NCBI GenBank assembly: GCA_003224635.1
Contig: QHZK01000245.1
Coordinates: forward strand, 1-6,160
DNA from: Acidobacteriota bacterium
GTDB lineage: Bacteria > Acidobacteriota > Terriglobia > UBA7540
Direction of reading: 5' to 3'
Length of the DNA stretch: 6,160 bases
In this document: positions 1 through 5,173 of the stretch, in pieces
Position numbering within the stretch: position 1 is the stretch's first letter
Layout: each line of letters begins with the position of its first letter
The notes under the pieces: generated by a model
Seen by the model: only the letters and a program-made list of their open reading frames with translations
Told to the model about the DNA's origin: nothing
Database searches by the model: none
Made by a program: the position numbers and the translations under genes

Positions 1-1
1 G

Positions 2-385
2 GGCTACCAGCCGGAGATCGCCTACTTCGAATGCCTCCACGAGCTCAAGCTCATCGTGGACTTGATCTACCAGGGCGGCATCAAGTACATGCGCTACTCG
101 GTGAGCGACACAGCGGAGTACGGCGACTACACGCGCGGCCCGGTGGTGATCGACGCGCACGTCCGGCAAACGATGAAGAAGATACTGGCCGACGTGCAGA
201 GCGGCGCGTTCGCGCGCGAGTGGATGGACGAGAACACGAAGGGACGGAAGCGGTTCCTCGATATGCGCGCCAAGGCCGCCGACCACGTGATTGAGAAAGT
301 CGGCATCGAGCTCAGGAAGATGATGGCGTGGAACCGGCCGTCCGAGCAGGAAGTGACCGCCGCGCAAGCGCAGGCCCGCCGGTGA
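2..385 (+). CDS. ilvC: Ketol-acid reductoisomerase, C-terminal part (5' end outside window)
   Basis: Converts 2-acetolactate or 2-aceto-2-hydroxybutyrate to the dihydroxy acid with NADPH and Mg2+, the second common step of valine, leucine and isoleucine synthesis; cytoplasmic. The open frame runs from base 2 with no start, giving 127 residues that end at TGA 383-385. It begins GYQPEIAYFECLHELKLIVD, the conserved C-terminal knotted domain. The two glutamates four apart in YFECLHE match the Mg2+/substrate glutamates of the family (E226 and E230 in E. coli numbering). YSVSDTAEYGDYTRGP supplies the conserved substrate-binding serine. The protein stops soon after KVGIELRKMMAW, as in the short class I enzymes of about 330 residues, with a loose Ala/Gln/Arg tail. 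About the first 60 % of the gene is missing. A 123-bp repeat-bearing spacer separates it from proC on the same strand. Identification is very secure. Confidence 0.96.
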   Translation, partial: GYQPEIAYFECLHELKLIVDLIYQGGIKYMRYSVSDTAEYGDYTRGPVVIDAHVRQTMKKILADVQSGAFAREWMDENTKGRKRFLDMRAKAADHVIEKVGIELRKMMAWNRPSEQEVTAAQAQARR

Positions 386-394
386 GAAAAAGTC

Positions 395-522
395 GTCAGT
401 TTTCAGTCATCAGTTGTCAGTCATCTGTTTCGTCCCGTCCAGAGCGCCGTTCTTATCGTTGTGTGCGTTGGTCTGACGGCTGAAAACTGACAGGCTGCAA
501 CTCGTCACATGTCACTCGTCAC
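395..522. repeat. Degenerate heptanucleotide repeat tract with inverted arms, ilvC-proC spacer
   Basis: Two blocks keep a 7-nt period. The left block (395-429) has five units of consensus NTCAGTY, for example GTCAGTT at 395 and ATCAGTT at 409. The right block (473-521) has seven units in one unbroken phase: CTGACGG at 473, CTGAAAA at 480 and CTGACAG at 487, changing to CTCGTCA at 501, CATGTCA at 508 and CTCGTCA at 515. GTCAGTTTTCAG (395-406) is the exact reverse complement of 480-491, so the blocks form inverted arms around an ordinary core (430-472). The period resembles the short tandemly repeated repetitive (STRR) heptanucleotides described in cyanobacteria; that comparison is an analogy. 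No convincing promoter or terminator is seen in this spacer. The right arm overlaps the longest proC start. Confidence 0.8.
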
Positions 523-1411
523 TGCCTCTCAGATGAAAGCGCAAACCCAAATGGCACTGAAGAGTCCGCTAGCAGCGCAGGACCCCCGAATCCGCGTCAA
601 GAAGCTCGCGCTCATCGGAGCAGGGAAACTCGGGGAAGGCTTGCTCTCGGGCGTGCTGGGCTCGCAGCTTATTCCGGTGGGGCACGTTGCGGCCACGGTG
701 GCGCACCAGCCGCGCGCCGACTACCTGGCCGAAAAATACGCGGTGAAGGCTCACACCTCGAACGTCCAGGCCGTTTCCGGCGCCGACCTGGTGTTGATCT
801 GCCTCAAGCCGCAGCAGGTGAAAGGATTCCTGCACGAGGTGAAGAAGGAGCTGCGCAAGGACGCGCTGATCATCTCGGCCGCGGCGAGCGTCACCACCGG
901 TCTCATCGAGCGCGAGCTGGGACACCCTGCGCGCGTCGTCCGCGCCATGCCGAACACGCCCTGCCTCATCCGCCACGGCATGATCGCGCTCGCCCGGGGA
1001 AAGCACGCGACCGACGAGGATGTGGCTCTGGCGAAGGAGATCTTCGGTTCGATGGGCCGCACCGTGGTGGTGGACGAAAAGCACATGGACGCCATCACCG
1101 GCCTTTCGGCTTCGGGCCCGGCCTACGTTTACCTGATCATCGAGTCGCTGGCAGAGGCGGGAGTGAAGCTGGGCCTGCCGCGGGAGCTGTCCACCGAGCT
1201 TTCGGCGCAGACGCTGCTCGGCGCCTCGGCCCTGGTGCTCCACACGGGCGAGCATCCGGCGAAGCTCAAAGACATGGTGACGACACCCGCCGGCTGCACC
1301 ATCGACGGCCTGCTGGAGCTCGAGGAAGGCGGCCTGCGCGTGACGTTGATCAAAGCCGTCGTCCGCGCCGCCGAGCGCGCCCGCCAGCTCGTCGAGAGCC
1401 AGAACACGTAG
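509..1411 (+). CDS. proC: Pyrroline-5-carboxylate reductase
   Basis: Reduces 1-pyrroline-5-carboxylate to L-proline with NAD(P)H, the last step of proline synthesis; cytoplasmic and normally oligomeric. In the 300-residue reading, the N-terminal Rossmann fold has KLALIGAGKLGEGLLSG with the dinucleotide glycines at 37, 39 and 42. VLICLKPQQV (95-104) and RAMPNTPC (145-152) are family motifs. The C-terminal helical domain carries AITGLSASGPAYVY (195-208) and the signature VTTPAGCTIDGLLELEEGG. The fold normally starts a few residues before the first strand, whereas this frame has about 30 extra residues. ATG 509 sits inside a heptanucleotide repeat and has no Shine-Dalgarno sequence, so its first eight codons may be repeat rather than gene. 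ATG 533 or ATG 551 are reasonable alternatives, though neither has a strong ribosome site. The longest frame is given as an outer bound. Function is secure, the start is not. Confidence 0.94.
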   Translation: MSLVTASQMKAQTQMALKSPLAAQDPRIRVKKLALIGAGKLGEGLLSGVLGSQLIPVGHVAATVAHQPRADYLAEKYAVKAHTSNVQAVSGADLVLICLKPQQVKGFLHEVKKELRKDALIISAAASVTTGLIERELGHPARVVRAMPNTPCLIRHGMIALARGKHATDEDVALAKEIFGSMGRTVVVDEKHMDAITGLSASGPAYVYLIIESLAEAGVKLGLPRELSTELSAQTLLGASALVLHTGEHPAKLKDMVTTPAGCTIDGLLELEEGGLRVTLIKAVVRAAERARQLVESQNT

Positions 1412-1482
1412 CCGACGAAGGCTGCTCACGGCTATGTCAGGTGGGTACCCGGACTGGAAGGGCCGCGACCCTCCCGAAACGC

Positions 1483-1514
1483 GAAAGCGGCCAACTCGAG
1501 CGTCGGCCGCCTTC
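1483..1514. terminator. Hairpin between convergent proC and dksA-like genes
   Basis: GAAAGCGGCC (1483-1492) pairs with GGCCGCCTTC (1505-1514) around a 12-nt loop. Read on the minus strand this is a 10-bp stem with one G-U pair, followed by TTTC and GTTT, a weak U-rich tail for the dksA-like transcript. On the plus strand there is no T-run. An overlapping alternative stem pairs CGAGCG (1497-1502) with CGCTCG (1514-1519). Position between two convergent stops supports a terminator role; the poor U-tract limits confidence. Confidence 0.5.
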
Positions 1515-1535
1515 GCTCGTCTCGAGAGGAGGAAA

Positions 1536-1895
1536 TCAGTTCCTGGACCGCAATTCCTGGCAGGGGACGCAATACCGCGCCCAGGGGATAGCCTTCAGGC
1601 GCTCGGGGTTGATGGCCTCGCCGCAACCCTCGCATTCGCCGTACGTGCCACCCTCCACGCGATCGAGCGCGCTGTCGATCTCCTTGAGCATTCCGGTGCG
1701 CAATTCGAGAGTCGCCGCGCTCACATCCTGTTCCAGAGCCTTTACCGCGAACTCCACTGCGTCGGGTGTTTGGAGGCTGGTCGACAGGACGTCCTCGCCC
1801 TTGACGGAAGCAAGGAGTTCATCCCTCTTCTGGAGTAAGAGTTTTCGGTAAGGAGCCTTGCGAATTTTGACTGCTGTCGCCATTGACTGAACCAT
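1536..1895 (-). CDS. DksA/TraR-family C4 zinc-finger protein
   Basis: Likely a small cytoplasmic protein that binds the RNA polymerase secondary channel and alters transcription initiation, as DksA and TraR do; targets unknown. It has 119 residues from the chosen start. The N-terminal half is a predicted helical hairpin (KAPYRKLLLQKRDELLASV, then a helix across about 50-82). The C-terminal zinc finger is C88-x2-C91-x17-C109-x2-C112, the exact DksA-type spacing. The coiled-coil tip, D-x2-D-x-A in E. coli DksA, reads D45-A-V-E48-F-A50, so the second Asp is Glu. The frame opens further to GTG 1967, but that adds a non-family N-terminus and would cover the likely promoter. ATG 1895 and ATG 1883 both follow the purine-rich GGAGGAAG and AAAAGG stretches; spacing favours neither clearly. 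It is shorter than E. coli DksA (151 residues), so I give no gene symbol. Divergent from the ARPP-1 gene. Confidence 0.88.
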   Translation of the reverse strand: MVQSMATAVKIRKAPYRKLLLQKRDELLASVKGEDVLSTSLQTPDAVEFAVKALEQDVSAATLELRTGMLKEIDSALDRVEGGTYGECEGCGEAINPERLKAIPWARYCVPCQELRSRN

Positions 1896-1932
1896 CCTTT
1901 TGAAAACTTCCTCCGTTTCCACCTTGCGCCGA

Positions 1933-1959
1933 AGTATCAGATGAAAACGCGGCTCACAA
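1933..1959 (-). promoter_or_regulatory. Weak candidate promoter for the dksA-like gene
   Basis: On the minus strand TTGTGA (1959-1954) is followed after 15 nt by GATACT (1938-1933), a 4-of-6 match to the -10 consensus. The spacer is short for a sigma70 promoter, so this is tentative. If real, transcription would start near 1926 and give a leader of about 30 nt to ATG 1895. Confidence 0.25.
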
Positions 1960-1993
1960 GGTTGCACAAATGTTTGGAGACTCCGGGACGCGA

Positions 1994-2022
1994 TTGACCT
2001 CGGCGTGGCGCGGGCGTAGACT
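1994..2022 (+). promoter_or_regulatory. Sigma70-type promoter of the ARPP-1 gene
   Basis: TTGACC (1994-1999) and TAGACT (2017-2022) are separated by an ideal 17 nt. Initiation is expected around 2028-2030, giving a leader of about 20 nt. AAGGGG (2039-2044) then lies 5 nt before ATG 2050. This is the best-formed promoter and ribosome-site combination in the window. Confidence 0.65.
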
Positions 2023-2049
2023 CGATGAAATACCTGTCAAGGGGTGCCT

Positions 2050-3003
2050 ATGCTGTTCACCAGGTCGAACGTGCTCGAAGGACTGGGGAGCGCCGAGGTG
2101 TGCGGAGTCCGGCAAGCGGCTGGATTGCACGTGTTCGGACTCAAGTGGCCGAGCGCCAACGGCAGCGACTACCTGACGCTGGACGAAGCTTTGGAGCAGC
2201 GGACGCTCGAGGTGACGGAAGTCGATGCGGGCGGCCGCGTGCCGACCCTGAAGGTCGCCAATAAGTCCCGCCGCATGGTGTTCCTTATGGCCGGCGAAGA
2301 ACTGGTGGGCGGCAAGCAGAACCGCGTGCTGAACGCCAGCATGATGGTTCCGGCGCAGGGCGACCTGCCCGTCCCGGTAACCTGCGTCGAGCGTGGCAGG
2401 TGGGGATACAAGTCCCAAAGATTCAGCAGCGGGACGACCTCCTCCCACAGCCACCTGCGGATGATGATGTCGAGGCAGGTGACGGGGAGCTACAAGGCGG
2501 TCGGGGCGCCGAAATCGGATCAGGGCGCGGTGTGGAGCGAGGTCGCAAGGAAGATGGACAAGATGGGATCAACGTCTTCTTCCGGCGCGCTGCACGACCT
2601 GTTTCGAGACTACGCCAAGAAGCTGGACGAGTTGGTCGGGAACTTCTCCCTGCCGGAAGGCTCGAACGGCGCCGCCTTTGCCATCGGCGGCAAGATCGTA
2701 GGCGCGGACCTCTTCGACAAGCCCGGCACGCTCCGGAAACTCTGGTCGAAGCTGGTGAGAAGCTACGCGGCAGACGCCCTTGAAGAGCCCAAGGAGAAAT
2801 CGCCGGAGGTCGAGAGCGAGCGCGTGACGGATTGGTTGAAGTCAGCCAGCTCCGCCAAGCAACACTGGTTTGATTCGCCGGGCGTCGGCAAGGACGTGCG
2901 CATCGAGGGCGAAAAGCTGGTCGGCGCTACTCTGGTGGTGGACGAGCATCCCGTCCATCTCGAGCTGTTCCGCGAAGAAGATCCGGTTGGAGCCAGATCC
3001 TGA
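2050..3003 (+). CDS. ARPP-1 domain protein (DUF6569-type), function unknown
   Basis: A 317-residue soluble protein with no signal peptide or membrane segment. I recognise the ARPP-1 family (named for gene-neighbourhood association with ARG and rhodanese-phosphatase proteins; no biochemical activity known to me). Family-like blocks are LTLDEALEQRTLEVTEVD (42-59), GEELVGGKQNRVLNASMMVP (82-101) and VTCVERGRWGYKSQRFSSG (110 onward), followed by a Ser-rich HSHLRMMMSRQV segment. The C-terminal half has GALHDLFRDYAKKLDELVGNF, then AAFAIGGKIVGADLFDKP and HLELFRE near the end, so the family fold appears complete. GTG 2044 is in frame, but ATG 2050 is preferred because AAGGGG sits 5 nt upstream. It appears monocistronic under its own promoter, and none of the partners that gave the family its name are visible nearby. 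Family assignment is from memory of the motif pattern. Confidence 0.85.
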   Translation: MLFTRSNVLEGLGSAEVCGVRQAAGLHVFGLKWPSANGSDYLTLDEALEQRTLEVTEVDAGGRVPTLKVANKSRRMVFLMAGEELVGGKQNRVLNASMMVPAQGDLPVPVTCVERGRWGYKSQRFSSGTTSSHSHLRMMMSRQVTGSYKAVGAPKSDQGAVWSEVARKMDKMGSTSSSGALHDLFRDYAKKLDELVGNFSLPEGSNGAAFAIGGKIVGADLFDKPGTLRKLWSKLVRSYAADALEEPKEKSPEVESERVTDWLKSASSAKQHWFDSPGVGKDVRIEGEKLVGATLVVDEHPVHLELFREEDPVGARS

Positions 3004-3025
3004 CCGGCGCAGGCTCTCTCCCACG

Positions 3026-3091
3026 GAGGAATCTCGCACGTGACGTATCTTCAGAGCGAGACTCCTCGCTGCGCTCGGAATGACATCGCCT
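3026..3091. repeat. Palindromic, dispersed-repeat-like element in convergent spacer
   Basis: GAGGAATCTCGC (3026-3037) pairs with GCGAGACTCCTC (3056-3067), 12 bp with one A-C mismatch and an 18-nt loop. A competing tight hairpin, AGCGAG-ACTC-CTCGCT, lies at 3055-3070. The right side, ending CGCTCGGAATGACA (3072-3085), resembles a motif I remember as frequent between genes in many bacteria, but one copy cannot prove repetition. It sits between the stops of two convergent genes and could act as a bidirectional terminator, though there is no T-tract. The rest of the 120-bp spacer holds nothing else I can recognise. Confidence 0.5.
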
Positions 3092-3123
3092 AAAGCGCGT
3101 CTTTCAGCAGCCTACGCGACACT

Positions 3124-4011
3124 TCAAAAATCAAACCGATACCCCAGGATCATCTTGGCGATCAGATGGTCCGTGCTGCGGGTCATCCCCACGCCCACGC
3201 CAAAGTTGAACTCCCATTTAGGCGAGAGGTTCAGATCGACGCTCGGAAAGATTTGCTGCTGCTGGTCCCTCAGCGGGTCGAAGCCTGTGACCGGACCGAG
3301 CGAGCCGTAGTACTCGAGTCCGGCGGCAATCTTGGGATTGAGATCGTAGCTGAACTTGAAGTTCGGCGAGAACTCAAATCCCCTCTTGACGCTGGGTCCG
3401 TGGAACGCGCGGTCTACGGTGGGATTGAACGACCAGTACCAGCGCCCCTGCTTTTTGTCGATGATGGGCCGGATTTCCCAGGTCCAGGTGTCTGCTGAAA
3501 AGATCGGGCGCTGATAGCCGAATTCCTGCGAGATGCTGACGCCCACCGGCCAGCGCCAACTCTCGGGGACGCGGAAGCGCGGACGGATGTGGTCCCCGAC
3601 CCAGTCCCAGCCGTTCCCGTTTCGCGCGCTGGTGAAGATGTAAAAGCCCGTCTCGAACCAGGGAGTGAACCCGCGGGTGATCTCAACGGTCTCGTGCCAG
3701 GCGTGCTCGCTCGGCAGAACGCCGTCTTGGCGGGTCTTGCTGCCCTCGAAGGTGAAATTGCTGTGCAGCTCGACCATGGTATGACCAGGCTCGACGGTGT
3801 CGTAGCTGTAGACCTGGATTTCGTAGTTGTCTTGTGAGAGAACCCGCGATGGCAGGAAGAGAAAAGTTGAAGTGTAAAGGATAAAGGGTAAAACCCGAAA
3901 GCTCAGTACAAAAGTTAGCGTGTGAAGGATGAAGGTTGATATACAAAGGTTGAACCGCAAGGGCTGGAGGTGAGAGACAGAGCGTCTAGTTCGTCTCTCG
4001 TCGGCTTTCAT
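3124..4011 (-). CDS. Predicted outer-membrane beta-barrel protein
   Basis: Product of 295 residues. A basic N-terminus (KADERRTRRS) precedes an unusually long hydrophobic stretch (about 20-54, interrupted by R39) and a plausible cleavage near VLS-QD at 59/60. The mature part is rich in alternating aromatic/polar strands, such as PWFETGFYIFTSA, WYWSFNPTVDR, FEFSPNFKFSYDLNPKIAAG and WEFNFGVGVGM. It ends LGYRFDF, with the terminal Phe expected for BAM-assembled barrels. The overall look is like small outer-membrane transporter/MetA-type barrels, but I cannot name a substrate. Start ATG 4011 follows AAAGG (4023-4019) by 7 nt. The N-terminal coding bases 3860-3954 are a heptanucleotide repeat with composition unlike the rest of the gene. 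It lies 45 bp downstream of the secreted-protein gene on the same strand, probably one operon. The barrel class is fairly sure, the function unknown. Confidence 0.8.
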   Translation of the reverse strand: MKADERRTRRSVSHLQPLRFNLCISTFILHTLTFVLSFRVLPFILYTSTFLFLPSRVLSQDNYEIQVYSYDTVEPGHTMVELHSNFTFEGSKTRQDGVLPSEHAWHETVEITRGFTPWFETGFYIFTSARNGNGWDWVGDHIRPRFRVPESWRWPVGVSISQEFGYQRPIFSADTWTWEIRPIIDKKQGRWYWSFNPTVDRAFHGPSVKRGFEFSPNFKFSYDLNPKIAAGLEYYGSLGPVTGFDPLRDQQQQIFPSVDLNLSPKWEFNFGVGVGMTRSTDHLIAKMILGYRFDF

Positions 4012-4053
4012 CCTTTAACCTTTACACTTTAACCTTTAGCCTTCAACCTTTCT
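3860..4053. repeat. Heptanucleotide repeat in two inverted arms across a gene start
   Basis: The right arm, 4012-4053, is six uninterrupted 7-nt units of consensus CCTTTAN on the plus strand (CCTTTAA at 4012, CCTTTAC at 4019, CCTTTAG at 4033, CCTTCAA at 4040). The left arm reads the same unit on the minus strand. One block is in phase at 3908-3956 (CCTTCAC is the complement of 3922-3928, CCTTTGT of 3943-3949). A second block at 3860-3887 is one base out of phase. Perfect complementary pairs between arms include AAAGGTTGAA (3945-3954) with 4042-4051, and AAGGATGAA (3925-3933) with 4007-4015. The tract is AT-rich against a GC-rich background. The right arm fills the spacer between two genes; the left arm is coding. 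Confidence 0.82.
4019..4023 (-). promoter_or_regulatory. Ribosome binding site supplied by the heptanucleotide repeat
   Basis: On the minus strand AAAGG (4023-4019) is followed by 7 nt and then ATG 4011-4009. The same AAAGG recurs every 7 or 14 nt upstream (from 4037 and 4051) and once more touching the ATG (4016-4012), because it is part of the repeat unit. Only the copy at 4019-4023 has suitable spacing. Confidence 0.5.
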
Positions 4054-4056
4054 TTT

Positions 4057-4980
4057 TTACCCCCCAAGCGTCGCATAGGCTGTGGTGAGTTTCAGGTTGA
4101 CCCGCTGTCCTGACGAGTCAACTTCCAGGGTTTGGAAGGGATTCGGCTGGTTGGGGTGCTGGTTCTCCCAGGCGAGCTTTTGGAACGACTTCAGCCCGTC
4201 GAGCACCTGTCGCAGGCCCGCTGCCGCCGCCTGCGTCGTACAATCGAGTCTTATATCCAGGCGAACTTTGTCTGCGGCGTCCACGTTGTAAGAGAGCGCC
4301 TCCACATTCGCGAAGGCTTGCGACCAGTCGAGCTCCAGGTTTTCCTGCCCAGGCATGGAGCCTTTGAACCAGTCCGAGACGCCCGGCCCGACAGCCACCC
4401 CCCAGATGGGCGACTCCTTGCTGGCTTCGTCCAGCACCGTTTTGAACCGGCTGTTCGATCCCAGGCTGGCGGCGCTTCCGGCGCGAGCTTGAAGCATCGG
4501 GCCGAGCGAGCTGCGAGAGCCGAAAGCGCCCAAGGAGTCTCCCAGGACGGCGACGCAAGTCGCGGCTGCGTCCGGCTCAAAGCAGTAAGCGTTGAGCCCG
4601 GCAATCTGCACAGGCGCGAGTCCCTTGCCGGCCGCGCCGTCAGAAATCGCCTTCAAGCTGAAGCGGCCCGTGGCGAGGCCGTAAAGATCGAGGCCCGAGC
4701 TGCCTGACTTCCAGCCGAGCACGACCTCATCGACGTCGGCTTCCTGGATGCTGAGCTGTGTCAGAGACTTTTCCAGGTTTCTGATCTGCGGGGCGAGGTA
4801 GCGCTGGCGAAGGCGCTCGTAATTCGGCAACTGACGGAGCTTGGCGGAGTTTGAATACTCCAGGCGCACAGTCTCAGGCGGAAAGCTCCTGAGCGCCTCC
4901 GCGACGATGTCTTCAGCCGGAAGCCGCGCCGGCGCCGCCAGCACGGCCAAAAGCAGAACGATCAAGATTCGCACTCTCAA
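4057..4980 (-). CDS. Secreted/periplasmic protein of unknown function
   Basis: I do not recognise a named family. From the chosen start it has 307 residues with a clear signal peptide: MRVR, a hydrophobic core ILIVLLLAVLAAPA and a likely cleavage after LPA (residue 22). The mature region opens with FPPETVRLEYSNSAKLRQLP and a helical LRQRYLAPQIRNLEKSLTQL, then LGWKSGSSGLDLYGLATGRF. It ends in a Gln/Asn/Pro-rich linker (ENQHPNQPNPFQ) and a short beta-like tail, LKLTTAYATLGG. Three cysteines remain in the mature protein, and there is no lipobox. The frame opens at TTG 4986, but GGAGG (4991-4987) abuts that codon, while TTG 4980 lies 6 nt after it; TTG 4980 is therefore preferred, with GTG 4974 as another option. 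It is the first gene of a probable two-gene unit with the downstream barrel protein, so an envelope role is inferred. The CDS is secure, the function open. Confidence 0.82.
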   Translation of the reverse strand: MRVRILIVLLLAVLAAPARLPAEDIVAEALRSFPPETVRLEYSNSAKLRQLPNYERLRQRYLAPQIRNLEKSLTQLSIQEADVDEVVLGWKSGSSGLDLYGLATGRFSLKAISDGAAGKGLAPVQIAGLNAYCFEPDAAATCVAVLGDSLGAFGSRSSLGPMLQARAGSAASLGSNSRFKTVLDEASKESPIWGVAVGPGVSDWFKGSMPGQENLELDWSQAFANVEALSYNVDAADKVRLDIRLDCTTQAAAAGLRQVLDGLKSFQKLAWENQHPNQPNPFQTLEVDSSGQRVNLKLTTAYATLGG

Positions 4981-5007
4981 TTCCAACCTCCGAAATCACA
5001 CAACTGG

Positions 5008-5013
5008 ATTCTA
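5008..5013 (-). promoter_or_regulatory. Candidate -10 element for the secreted-protein/barrel operon
   Basis: TAGAAT on the minus strand (5013-5008) is a 5-of-6 match to the -10 consensus and would start transcription near 5001, leaving about 20 nt before TTG 4980 with GGAGG in between. No convincing -35 hexamer lies at the right distance, so the call is tentative. Confidence 0.35.
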
Positions 5014-5057
5014 TCTGCAACGCGCACGGCGAACACGCAACAACCGTTTAGATGGCT

Positions 5058-5070
5058 CCCCCGGCGGGGG
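5058..5070. other. Short GC-rich inverted repeat in the divergent spacer
   Basis: CCCCC (5058-5062) and GGGGG (5066-5070) flank a GGC loop, a 5-bp hairpin upstream of the candidate -10 of the minus-strand operon. It could be an operator or simply local GC richness. Nothing else supports a function. Confidence 0.2.
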
Positions 5071-5131
5071 CGGTCACTGAGATTCGCAGAAATATCCGTG
5101 CTCCGATCGCCGAAGCATCTCACGATAATCC

Positions 5132-5144
5132 TGGCGCGACGCCA
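5132..5144. other. Inverted repeat at the -35 position of the Uma2 gene
   Basis: TGGCG-CGA-CGCCA forms a 5-bp inverted repeat centred about 25 bp before the -10-like TATACT at 5160. This is where a -35 hexamer would lie, and no -35 match is present. An activator or repressor site is possible, but the element is short. Confidence 0.22.
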
Positions 5145-5159
5145 ACTCAGGCTTAGTAG

Positions 5160-5165
5160 TATACT
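5160..5165 (+). promoter_or_regulatory. Candidate -10 element giving a near-leaderless uma2 transcript
   Basis: TATACT is a 5-of-6 match to TATAAT and ends 8 nt before ATG 5174. Initiation about 7 nt downstream would fall at 5172-5174, on or next to the start codon. This fits the absence of a Shine-Dalgarno sequence. There is no recognisable -35. Confidence 0.4.
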
Positions 5166-5173
5166 GGGTTTCG

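Noticed and set aside
1..294. Out-of-frame ORF (87 codons) overlapping ilvC.
   Set aside because: Arg-rich shadow; the ilvC frame is unmistakable.
569..1429. Long minus-strand open frame (286 codons) opposite proC.
   Set aside because: It is Arg/His/Gln-rich low-quality sequence with no family motif and lies fully antisense to the clear proC gene; a GC-rich shadow frame.
1525..1534. Strong Shine-Dalgarno-like AGAGGAGGAA on the plus strand.
   Set aside because: No start codon follows at a usable distance, and the site lies just beyond the stop of the minus-strand dksA-like gene; chance.
1434..1851. Two overlapping plus-strand frames opposite the dksA-like gene.
   Set aside because: The minus strand has the intact zinc-finger protein, and the plus-strand translations are compositionally poor and unrecognisable.
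3860..4053. CRISPR array or transposon ends as explanation of the periodic inverted arms.
   Set aside because: The period is only 7 nt with no spacers, there is no transposase, and no target-site duplication could be identified.
4132..4707. A 191-codon plus-strand frame opposite the secreted-protein gene.
   Set aside because: No signal peptide, motif or ribosome site, while the minus strand has a ribosome site, signal peptide and coherent protein.
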